Positions 1-6,240 of a stretch of DNA of 18,622 nt are shown here, piece after piece (within the stretch, counting starts at the first letter, position 1; each line of letters begins with the position of its first letter). The DNA is from JAENVU01 sp031422675 (GTDB lineage Bacteria > Actinomycetota > Acidimicrobiia > IMCC26256 > JAENVU01), in assembly GCA_031422675.1 (NCBI GenBank), contig JANPMG010000143.1, forward strand, positions 1 through 18,622. Direction: 5' to 3'. Both the position numbers and the translations under genes were made by a program. The notes beneath the pieces were generated by a model. The model searched no databases. It saw only the letters and a list, made by a program, of their open reading frames with translations, and was not told the origin of the DNA.

Positions 1-1
1 G

Positions 2-94
2 CGTGTCCACCTGATCGCGGACGGCGGCGGCTCACTCGAACTGATGACCCGAGGATCGGTTGCGTACATCCGCCTCGTCATCACGCCAGACTGA
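2..94 (+). CDS. C-terminal tail of a gene entering from the left (partial)
   Basis: Frame 2 is open from the left edge and reads 30 residues before a TGA at 92-94. Third positions are strongly G/C, as in the clearly coding parts of the window, which supports real coding sequence. The tail ends in a hydrophobic stretch (VAYIRLVITPD) that could be a closing beta strand. No family can be recognised from so short a piece. It lies head-on to the lipoprotein gene that ends at 274. Confidence 0.45.
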   Translation, partial: RVHLIADGGGSLELMTRGSVAYIRLVITPD

Positions 95-273
95 CGGCGC
101 ACGAGCGCGGCCAAGGGACGATTCGCTCGCAGATTGCCCCCAGCCGAGGGGCAAAACAGTCGCCTGCAAGTAGTGGGCCGGAGTCGGAAGCTTCGGATGA
201 CATTGACTGACGCCTGGGTGGTTGATCTCACGTTCCCCGTCGGCGCTCAGCGTGAGAGACGGCACCCGTGGTG

Positions 274-840
274 TTATGGATCATGGGGAGGTGAGCATCG
301 AATGCCGCGGCCCGGTCCGCTATCGGGACTCAAGGTCGGCCCGAGGATCTCGGTGAGGCGATTATTGAGCTTGGGAGCGTTGCCGAGCACCTGCACGATG
401 AGGCGTCCGCGGGCGTAGAAGTGTGGGGGCCCGGACCAGCGAACGCTTGAGTTCCCAATGGTGTCGCCGTCGTTACTGATAGTCGCGGAAATCAACTGCC
501 GTTCGGCTCGGTCTTGGTACTCGTACACGGTCATCCTGAGGCGGTCGACGCAGTAGTTCCGAGCGTGCGTCGCAAAGGTCGTGTCGAACCATCGCGGACC
601 CCGGCGATGCGGTTCGAAACCCGCATTCTTGAGAGCGGCGATGAGCGTCGGTGTGTCAAACCGCGGTGCGGCACGATGGTCCTGCGCGTCCGAGACGCCT
701 CGTGAGCCATCAGACGATGAGCAGGCCGCCAAAACGGACACTGAGATACACACGAAGATGAGCAAGCGAATCGATCGCTTGCCTGCGCGTATCGCTTCGG
801 GGGGATCGAGGCGCTGGTCTGGGCTCGGCTCGTGTCCCAT
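274..840 (-). CDS. Lipoprotein, uncharacterised PPHFY-type secreted domain
   Basis: The 188-residue product has a basic N-region, a hydrophobic segment (residues about 25-38) and a lipobox LAAC, so Cys40 should be lipidated and the rest held outside the membrane. A short Ser/Gly/Asp linker precedes a single domain from about 60 to 172. Its pattern is 'LIAALKNAGFE', a strand-rich middle, then 'WSGPPHFYARGRLIVQVLG' (135-153) and 'LTEILGP'. From memory this resembles a widespread family of small bacterial lipoproteins with the signature 'W-x-PPHFY-x-x-GRLIV-x-Y-x-G'; the function is unknown. I chose ATG 840 over in-frame ATG 858 because a GAGGGGG Shine-Dalgarno sits just upstream of 840. Codon use is less G/C-biased than in genes to the right. 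Two cysteines (97 and 182) may form a disulfide. Confidence 0.75.
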   Translation of the reverse strand: MGHEPSPDQRLDPPEAIRAGKRSIRLLIFVCISVSVLAACSSSDGSRGVSDAQDHRAAPRFDTPTLIAALKNAGFEPHRRGPRWFDTTFATHARNYCVDRLRMTVYEYQDRAERQLISATISNDGDTIGNSSVRWSGPPHFYARGRLIVQVLGNAPKLNNRLTEILGPTLSPDSGPGRGIRCSPPHDP

Positions 841-963
841 GCCCACCCCCTCGCTCATCGACGCCTACTGGGGGGGCCAGGGTAACTCTCACCGGCGTGC
901 CTTCCCTTCCAGCCCATCTGACTCTCGCATGGGTTAGCTGTGAGGTCTTCGGCTACTCGCGCC

Positions 964-1233
964 CTACTTGCTTGGTCTGCGCTCGTGCATCTCGGCTCGC
1001 AAGTCCGTCAACGCTTTCCGCGTCTTGCTGGTAAGCCAAACAGCGGCAACAACGAGTGACGGCCACCCTCCTGCGAGGTACGCAAGAACGATGCCCGTGC
1101 GCCACGAATCGCGATCGCCGTAACCGACCCACAACGATTTTCGGAAGCTGCCAATGTCCCGATGGCACAAACGGGCGGGAACGACGGAGATGACGTAGCC
1201 GCTGAGCACGACGCCTGCGATCACATACCTCAT
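964..1233 (-). CDS. Small membrane protein, two predicted TM segments
   Basis: The 89-residue product begins MRYVIAGVVLSGYVISVVPA, a hydrophobic N-terminal segment. After a charged middle (HRDIGSFRKSLWVGYGDRDSW) comes a second hydrophobic stretch (about 47-66). The tail is basic and helical (SKTRKALTDLRAEMHERRPSK). The basic tail suggests a cytoplasmic C-terminus and so two membrane spans. I chose ATG 1233 rather than the longer frame reaching 1308 because it puts the hydrophobic helix at the N-terminus and has a purine-rich GGTGGGGG stretch upstream. I recognise no family. It lies on the same strand as the lipoprotein at 274-840, which is downstream of it with about 120 bp between them. Confidence 0.55.
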   Translation of the reverse strand: MRYVIAGVVLSGYVISVVPARLCHRDIGSFRKSLWVGYGDRDSWRTGIVLAYLAGGWPSLVVAAVWLTSKTRKALTDLRAEMHERRPSK

Positions 1234-1507
1234 CGGCAAACCCCCACCGACTCTCCAGTGAGCTACGACCCTGACACAGAACTCACCTACCTGCATTCGC
1301 GAAATCACGTTTGCCTATCGAGTCACTCGACCGCACGGAACGTCGATGTGTCGATCACGACCGCCACCGGAGCAACCAGGCTCGCCCCGCCTGCTGCGCA
1401 GCCGGGGCGACCCTCTGGCTGCCACCGTCGCCGAACAGGCGGCGTGTCGACGACCTCGACCTGGAAATCCGTGGTCGGCCGGTTGCGTGACGAAGCGCCC
1501 GAATGCG
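1234..1507. other. Gene-poor junction segment
   Basis: Neither strand shows an open frame with coding-like third positions or a recognisable domain here. The long plus-strand frame through this stretch is the upstream open part of the dehydrogenase frame, and the minus-strand frames are short and low-complexity. The segment contains the strong hairpin at 1382-1410. On its right it meets the broken end of the DUF664 remnant, so it looks like a rearrangement junction. Confidence 0.4.
1382..1410. repeat. Strong hairpin, 8 + 4 bp stem
   Basis: TCGCCCCG (1382-1389) pairs with CGGGGCGA (1403-1410). After a C/C mismatch, CTGC pairs with GCAG around a 3-nt TGC loop, giving 12 Watson-Crick pairs in 29 nt. 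The flanks are also loosely complementary (GGAGCAACCAGG on the left, CCTCTGGCTGCC on the right), so the imperfect palindrome spans roughly 1369-1425. There is no T-tract, so a classical intrinsic terminator is not certain; a repeat element or the end of a rearrangement is also possible. Confidence 0.55.
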
Positions 1508-1833
1508 TCATTCAGGCCGGACCGCCGGCACCGCCCGAGCGCGATAAGCCGCGAGCGCATCACCCAACCCGAGCTCAGGCCCCGGTGTGAGTTCCGATTC
1601 GCTCCGGCTCACGTCCGCGCCGCCGAATCCGCCGTCGATCCATCGCCGTTCGACGTGGGTGAGGTGGTCGACGATCCCCAGCAGCGAGATCAATTTTCCG
1701 TCGGGTGTCCAACGGGATTGGGCGTCGGTGATGCCGTCGAGCTTCCGGATCGCGGTTCGCAGCAGGTATCCGGGCCGCGGCTCGGTCCTTCGGGTCGCCC
1801 GGGGCTCGTCGGCTCTGCTAATCCATCCGCCAT
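1508..1833 (-). pseudogene. Truncated DUF664 / DinB-superfamily protein remnant
   Basis: On the minus strand the segment from about 1770 to 1535 reads AIRKLDGITDAQSRW, LLGIVDHLTHVERRWIDGGF and LGDALAAYRARA. These fit the N-terminal half of DUF664/DinB-like proteins, a four-helix fold related to mycothiol-dependent enzymes, whose usual pattern is KLDGL-D-x-Q, LLGLVKHL-x-x-VER-W-F and LAAYRA. The expected C-terminal half (W-x-L-x-H-x-x-EE-x-ARHxGH) is missing from all three minus frames downstream, and this frame stops at 1508. No ATG or GTG occurs in frame before the conserved part. The only nearby ATG (1833-1831) is in another frame and overlaps the start of the divergent dehydrogenase. The gene thus looks truncated at the 3' end and frame-disrupted at the 5' end. 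A short expressed protein cannot be excluded. Confidence 0.6.
1819..1824 (+). promoter_or_regulatory. Candidate leaderless -10 (TAATCC), imperfect
   Basis: TAATCC lies exactly 7 nt before ATG 1832, the same geometry as the TANNNT hexamers in front of other genes here, though its last base is C, not T. No Shine-Dalgarno precedes 1832, which fits a leaderless message. Confidence 0.35.
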
Positions 1834-2737
1834 GACAAAGATGTGTGAAGGAAGAGTTGTGATCGTCACCGGCTCCGGTCGGGGCATCGGCCGGGAGTAC
1901 GCGCTGATGATGGCCGGCGAGGGCGCCAAGGTCGTGGTGAACGACGTCGGCGGTTCTCGCGACGGTGCGGGCCACTCCGACGGACCCGCGCACGATGTGG
2001 TGGCCGAGATCGAGGCGATGGGCGGCGAGGCGGTCGCCAACGGTGACGACATCTCCTCCTGGGACGGCGCCGGCAATGTCGTCAAGCAGGCGATCGACCA
2101 CTTCGGTGGTCTCGACGTCGTGGTCAACAACGCCGGCATCCTGCGCGACCGGATGCTCGTGAACATGGCCGAGGAAGAGTGGGACGCGGTCATCAAGGTC
2201 CACCTCAAGGGCACGTTCGGTGTCTCGCGCTTCGCGGCCGCGTACTGGCGGGAGCGCTCGAAGAGTGGCGAGACGAACGACGCGCGCATCATCAACACCA
2301 CGTCGCCGTCCGGTATCTACGGCAACGCCGGCCAGACCAACTACGGCGCGGCCAAAGCCGGTATCGCTAGCTTCTCGATCATCGCCGCGATGGAACTGGA
2401 GCGCTACGGCGTCACCGTCAACGCGATCGCGCCGACCGCGCTCACGCGCATGACCGAGGATCTCGGACTCGGCGGGGCTTCGGAAGAGACCAAGGCGATG
2501 ATGGACCCGCGGTGGATCGCACCGCTGTGCACCTGGCTCGCGTCACCGCAGTCGGCCGGCGTCACCGGTCGGGTGTTCGAGGCCTCGGGCGCGTACCTCG
2601 CCGTCGCCGAGAGCTGGCACCGCGGCCCGAGCACGGCGGCGGTCGACGATCCGTCCGAGATCGACGCGGCGATCCGTCCGCTGCTCGCCGCGGCCCGCCC
2701 GAACTCCGACATGTTCGGCAACGACAAGGCGTCCTAG
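1832..2737 (+). CDS. SDR-family NAD(P)-dependent dehydrogenase (3-hydroxyacyl-CoA type)
   Basis: The 301-residue protein is a classical short-chain dehydrogenase with a C-terminal extension. Visible motifs are the dinucleotide-binding loop TGSGRGIG (13-20), NNAG (99-102), and the catalytic Ser158, Tyr171 and Lys175 (YGAAK, with Ser 13 residues before Tyr). The opening CEGRVVIVTG and the 'VVVNDVGG' strand resemble actinobacterial dehydrogenases annotated as 3-hydroxyacyl-CoA or MaoC-associated enzymes of fatty-acid and steroid side-chain oxidation. The acidic Asp38 (VVND) suggests a preference for NAD+. The substrate is inferred, not shown. The frame is open far upstream to 1346, but homology begins at 1832. 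ATG 1841 is an alternative start that would remove only three residues. The gene converges with the lipoprotein ending at 2779, leaving 41 bp. Confidence 0.9.
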   Translation: MTKMCEGRVVIVTGSGRGIGREYALMMAGEGAKVVVNDVGGSRDGAGHSDGPAHDVVAEIEAMGGEAVANGDDISSWDGAGNVVKQAIDHFGGLDVVVNNAGILRDRMLVNMAEEEWDAVIKVHLKGTFGVSRFAAAYWRERSKSGETNDARIINTTSPSGIYGNAGQTNYGAAKAGIASFSIIAAMELERYGVTVNAIAPTALTRMTEDLGLGGASEETKAMMDPRWIAPLCTWLASPQSAGVTGRVFEASGAYLAVAESWHRGPSTAAVDDPSEIDAAIRPLLAAARPNSDMFGNDKAS

Positions 2738-2778
2738 GCCACCAAGTCCCGCAGCGCAGCCCGCGTCGTCTGAGCTCG

Positions 2779-3294
2779 CTACTCGGACGTCACGGTGAGG
2801 GTGAGGGTGTCCTCGTCGACGAGCGTCACGTCCAGACCGACCGCGCCCGAGTCCTTCGACGTCACGGTCAGCGTGCACGGCGGTGCTGCGTCGAAGAACG
2901 CGCAACGCGCCGCGGGTGCGGCGGGCATTCCCCACACGGTGAGGAACTGGTCAAGGGTGTACTTGGCGTTCTTCTGCGGACTTTCGACGTGGATGAGGCC
3001 ATCGGTGTCGTGGCTGTGTAGTGCGGCGATCCGGCCCGCGTCCTCATCGATCCCGATCCCTGCCGGCAGGTCCATCGCGCCGCCGTTCACCTTCACCTCG
3101 AGCTGGGTGTGAATGTGGGTGTCGAACGCTTCTTGTTCGAGCAGTTCGACGCCCGCCGAGTCGGTCCGGGCCGTGAGCGAGCCACCCGAGTCTCCCGAAC
3201 CGGCCGAACTTCCCGAGCCGCCCGAGCCGGACGAGCACGCCGCGATCGTCATGACGAACATCGCGATCGCCGCAATCTTTCCGGGCTGTCTCAT
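2779..3294 (-). CDS. Lipoprotein with conserved His motifs
   Basis: The 171-residue product starts MRQPGKIAAIAMFVMTIAAC; Cys20 ends a lipobox (IAAC) and is followed by a Ser/Gly-only linker (21-39). The folded part carries HIHTQLEV-x-VNG (60-71), PAGIGID (77-83), LHSHDTDGLIHVESP (92-106) and YTLDQFLTVWG (112-122), then two cysteines (131, 140) and beta strands to the end. From memory the HxHxxL, HSHDxxGxIHVES and TLxQFxxxWG blocks mark a family of small secreted proteins found across bacteria and archaea without an assigned function. The clustered histidines (60, 62, 93, 95, 102) suggest metal binding, which is inference. ATG 3294 was chosen over longer in-frame starts because it gives a proper signal peptide and has GGAG upstream. 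Confidence 0.85.
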   Translation of the reverse strand: MRQPGKIAAIAMFVMTIAACSSGSGGSGSSAGSGDSGGSLTARTDSAGVELLEQEAFDTHIHTQLEVKVNGGAMDLPAGIGIDEDAGRIAALHSHDTDGLIHVESPQKNAKYTLDQFLTVWGMPAAPAARCAFFDAAPPCTLTVTSKDSGAVGLDVTLVDEDTLTLTVTSE

Positions 3295-3350
3295 GAGTTC
3301 CAGATCTCCGGTTCGACGGACTGACGAGGGGCAGTCTGGCCGCTGCGGTC

Positions 3351-3364
3351 GACCCGATCGGGTC
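3351..3364. promoter_or_regulatory. Perfect 14-bp palindrome, candidate operator
   Basis: GACCCGATCGGGTC is a perfect inverted repeat in the divergent intergenic region between the lipoprotein (start 3294) and the fucosidase (start 3417). It lies about 40 bp upstream of the proposed fucosidase -10. Placement and symmetry fit a dimeric regulator site; no regulator gene is in the window. Confidence 0.4.
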
Positions 3365-3403
3365 ATGCCCGGGCCTTCCGGTCGCCGGCACCAGCAGTCC
3401 GAG

Positions 3404-3409
3404 TACGTT
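3404..3409 (+). promoter_or_regulatory. Candidate leaderless -10 (TACGTT)
   Basis: TACGTT (TANNNT) ends 7 nt before ATG 3417, so transcription would begin at or next to the start codon. No Shine-Dalgarno is seen for this gene. Confidence 0.5.
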
Positions 3410-3416
3410 CACGCGG

Positions 3417-4871
3417 ATGGCCACACGAAACCCGCAGTTGAGGGCGTTGCGGCGCCACGAAGTCCCGGCATGGTGGCGGGACGCGAAGCTCGGGATCTTC
3501 GTCCATTGGACCCCGGCGTCGGTTCCCGGGTTCGCGCCCGTCGACGGTGACGTCGGTGACATGCTGGCCTCGGGGGATCCGGAAGCGATGGGTTGGTCGC
3601 CCTACACGGAGTGGTACGAGAACTCGTTGCGGTTCCCCGACAGTCCGGTGGCCAAGCACCACCGCGCGGTCTACGGCGATCGGGACTATCGGAGCTTCGT
3701 CGCGGATTGGGAGGCCGGTCTCGCGTCATGGGATCCCGACGATTGGGCGGCCACGTTCGCGGCCACGGGCGCGCGTTACGTCGTCCTCGTGACCAAGCAT
3801 CACGACGGCTACTGCCTGTGGCCGTCGGCGGTCACGAATCCTCGACGGCCGGGTTACCAATGCGCGCGGGATGTCGTGGGGGAGCTCGGCGAAGCGGTGC
3901 GGGCGCACGGCATGCGGTTCGGCGTCTACTACTCGGGTGGGCTCGATTGGACCTTCGACGACCGGCCGATGGGTCGGCTGTCGGACATGATCCAGGCGAT
4001 TCCCCGCGGCGACTATCCGGCCTACGCCGAGGCGCAGGTACGCGAGTTGATCGCGCGCTACCGGCCGAGCGTGTTGTGGAACGACATCGCGTGGCCGGCC
4101 GAGGGCAAGGAGCTCTGGCCGCTGTTCCGCCATTACTACGACGCGGTCCCCGACGGGGTGGTGAACGATCGCTGGATGCCGTGGTCGCCGCTCATGGGCG
4201 CGATGCGGGTGGGGGCGGCGCGCCGGATCGTCGATGCCGCCACTGTGAAGCAGGCGAAGCGCGACGCGGGGTTGATTCCGCCCGAGCCGCCGTACTACGA
4301 CGTACGCACGCCGGAGTACACGTCGTTCCCGGACATCCAGCGCCGGCCCTGGGAATGTGTGCGCGGCATGGACCAGAGCTTCGGCTACAACGCGGCATCG
4401 GGTCCGGAGCACTTCCTCACTCAGGACGATCTGTTGTGGTCCTTCGCGGACATGGTGAGCAAGAACGGCAATCTCCTGCTCAACGTGGGTCCGCGCGGGG
4501 TCGACGCCCAGATCCCGGCCGAGCAGCGGCAACGGCTCACCTGGTTAGGGGACTGGTTGCGCGCGAACGAAGGCGCCGTACGAGCGACCCGCCCGTGGGT
4601 GTGCCCCGGATCCGAGGCCGGCGAAGGTCACGGCGTTCGTTACACCGCGCGTGACGACACCGTCTTCGCGATCGTTCAACAGGCCGGAACCGTCGTCACG
4701 CTGCCCGATCTCGCCGCCAGCTCCACGACCGCGGTGACGACGCTCACGGGCGACGCCCTCACGTGGAGTTCGGGCGACCAGGGCCTGCGGGTCGAGCTCG
4801 GTGACGCCGGCGCGCGCTCTCCAGAGCCGGTGGTGATTGCGTGCCGGGACGTGTCGGCCCGACCGCGATGA
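3417..4871 (+). CDS. GH29 family alpha-L-fucosidase, probably cytoplasmic
   Basis: This 484-residue retaining glycosidase should remove terminal alpha-L-fucose from glycans. Family features in order are KLGIFVHWTPASVPGF (24-39), a WSPYTEWYENSL segment (60-71), VTKHHDGYCLW (125-135), RFGVYYSGGLDW (167-178) and SVLWNDIAWP (218-227). The last contains the nucleophile motif, with Asp223 matching the nucleophile of the Thermotoga enzyme. WECVRGMDQSFGYN (312-325) and NGNLLLNVGPRGVD (350-363) are also typical. After residue 385 a short beta-rich C-terminal domain follows. There is no signal peptide, so the enzyme probably works inside the cell, which is less usual for this family. The start has the leaderless promoter signature. 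The stop overlaps the ATG of the next gene (ATGA), implying coupled translation. Confidence 0.93.
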   Translation: MATRNPQLRALRRHEVPAWWRDAKLGIFVHWTPASVPGFAPVDGDVGDMLASGDPEAMGWSPYTEWYENSLRFPDSPVAKHHRAVYGDRDYRSFVADWEAGLASWDPDDWAATFAATGARYVVLVTKHHDGYCLWPSAVTNPRRPGYQCARDVVGELGEAVRAHGMRFGVYYSGGLDWTFDDRPMGRLSDMIQAIPRGDYPAYAEAQVRELIARYRPSVLWNDIAWPAEGKELWPLFRHYYDAVPDGVVNDRWMPWSPLMGAMRVGAARRIVDAATVKQAKRDAGLIPPEPPYYDVRTPEYTSFPDIQRRPWECVRGMDQSFGYNAASGPEHFLTQDDLLWSFADMVSKNGNLLLNVGPRGVDAQIPAEQRQRLTWLGDWLRANEGAVRATRPWVCPGSEAGEGHGVRYTARDDTVFAIVQQAGTVVTLPDLAASSTTAVTTLTGDALTWSSGDQGLRVELGDAGARSPEPVVIACRDVSARPR

Positions 4872-6214
4872 CCACCGCGACGACCAGCGCAGCCCGCAAC
4901 GATGCGGCTCGCAACGATGCGCGCTCAGGGCGAAACTTTGCCCTCCTGCTCGGCGTCGTCGTCGTCGTCGGGATGGTCGCGAGGTTCATCTACATCGAGC
5001 GGTTCGCCCCGTCGCGCACCATCTTCCCGGACTCGTTGTGGTACCACTTCCAGGCCCAGAATCTGCGACTCGGTCGCGGCTACGTCGATATCGCGCGCCA
5101 ACTCGGCGCGTTCAACGGGCATCCCGATATCGCCGGCGAACGCGCCACCGCGTACTGGCCGCCGCTGTACCCGATCGCACTTGCCGGATGGCAGTGGATC
5201 TTCGGTGAGTCGATTCGTACGTCGCAGTTGATGGGGGTGGTGACGGGCGCGGCCACCGTCGGACTCACCGGACTCCTCGGCCGGGCCGTCGTCGGCCGGA
5301 CCGTCGGCTTGGTTGCCGCCGCGTTGGTGGCGATCTGTCCGTTCGTCATCGCAGTCGACGGATCGCTGATGTCCGAAACCCTCTACCTGCCCCTCGTCCT
5401 GTTGGCCCTCCTGCTCGCGCAGCGGACACGCGACCGGCCGCAGTGGTGGTCGTGGGTGTTGCTCGGTGGGGTCATCGGTCTCGCATCGCTGACGCGGGGT
5501 GACGCGCTGTTCCTCGCCGCCGTCGTGATGATCCCGATGGCGATCCTGATGCGATCAGGGTGGAAGCAGGCTCTCGGGCGCGTGGCCCTGGGTGTGGCGG
5601 CCGTGGCGGTGGTGGTGTCGCCGTGGGTGATCCGCAACGCAATCGAAGTGGGGGAGCCCACGCTGTCGACGGTCTCGGCGAGCGCGGTGATCGCGGTGGC
5701 CAACTGCGATGCCACCTACTCCGGCCGGCTCATCGGCTCGTGGAGCTACCCGTGCATGCAACCGAAGCTGGGCTTCCGGATGAGCGAGGCGAAGTACTCC
5801 GTTCACGTTCGATCGAAGGGCGTGAAGTACGCACTGGGTCACGCGAGTCGGTGGCCGATCGTGGGCGCGGCGCGACTCGGCCGGGTGTGGGGGATCTGGA
5901 ACCCGGATCAACTCACGCGGGTCGAAGCCCAGGAGACCCGCAACCTCACCTGGCAGCGTGCCGCGTGGCCGATCTCGATCGCCACGCTCGTGGTCGGACT
6001 CGCTGGCTTCTGGAAGCTGCGACGCGACCACGTCCGCATCGCGGTGCTCGTTGCGCCGGTGGTGATGACGACGGTGATCGCGCTGGCGACCTACGGCAAC
6101 TCGCGCTTTCGCACCGCGTCCGAACCGGTGCTGCTCATCGGGGTCGCCGTCGTGCTGGTCGGCGCGTGGTCGCGGATTCATGCGCGGCGGACCGCAGCCG
6201 TCTCGCGGCGTTGA
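4868..6214 (+). CDS. GT-C fold membrane glycosyltransferase (ArnT/PMT, GT39-like)
   Basis: The 448-residue integral membrane protein has a hydrophobic first helix (about 24-42). An extracytoplasmic loop follows with PDSLWYHFQAQNL (54-66; Asp55 is the likely catalytic Asp of GT-C enzymes) and AYWPPLYPIALA (95-106). Further membrane helices follow, with SLMSETLYLPL (165-175), SLTRGDALFL (206-215) and PWVIRN (251-256). These are hallmarks of dolichyl/polyprenyl-phosphate-sugar mannosyltransferase-like proteins, which move a sugar from a polyprenyl-phosphate carrier to lipid, protein or glycan outside the cytoplasm. The acceptor is unknown. ATG 4868 overlaps the fucosidase stop as ATGA and was preferred to GTG/ATG 4841 because it fits coupling. 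The N-terminus holds a small duplicated ARNDA segment. Confidence 0.85.
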   Translation: MTTATTSAARNDAARNDARSGRNFALLLGVVVVVGMVARFIYIERFAPSRTIFPDSLWYHFQAQNLRLGRGYVDIARQLGAFNGHPDIAGERATAYWPPLYPIALAGWQWIFGESIRTSQLMGVVTGAATVGLTGLLGRAVVGRTVGLVAAALVAICPFVIAVDGSLMSETLYLPLVLLALLLAQRTRDRPQWWSWVLLGGVIGLASLTRGDALFLAAVVMIPMAILMRSGWKQALGRVALGVAAVAVVVSPWVIRNAIEVGEPTLSTVSASAVIAVANCDATYSGRLIGSWSYPCMQPKLGFRMSEAKYSVHVRSKGVKYALGHASRWPIVGAARLGRVWGIWNPDQLTRVEAQETRNLTWQRAAWPISIATLVVGLAGFWKLRRDHVRIAVLVAPVVMTTVIALATYGNSRFRTASEPVLLIGVAVVLVGAWSRIHARRTAAVSRR

Positions 6215-6227
6215 TGCCGGCGTCCGG

Positions 6228-6233
6228 TACCCT
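6228..6233 (+). promoter_or_regulatory. Candidate leaderless -10 (TACCCT)
   Basis: TACCCT sits exactly 7 nt before ATG 6241. It favours 6241 as the amidohydrolase start over ATG 6214, which overlaps the upstream stop as TGATG and would add nine residues. Confidence 0.5.
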
Positions 6234-6240
6234 CGGCTCC

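Noticed and set aside
230..256. CTCACG...CGTGAG stem downstream of the first lipoprotein gene
   Set aside because: Six base pairs with a loop of about 15 nt or more and no T-tract is too weak to call a terminator.
1346..1831. N-terminal extension of the dehydrogenase frame (162 extra residues)
   Set aside because: The sequence is arginine/proline-rich, antisense to the DUF664 remnant and unlike any SDR; homology starts at 1832 where a promoter-like hexamer also fits.
5560..6240. Long upstream extension of the amidohydrolase frame
   Set aside because: It lies in the +1 frame of the glycosyltransferase, whose membrane helices are clearly the real coding sequence; conserved amidohydrolase sequence begins after 6241.
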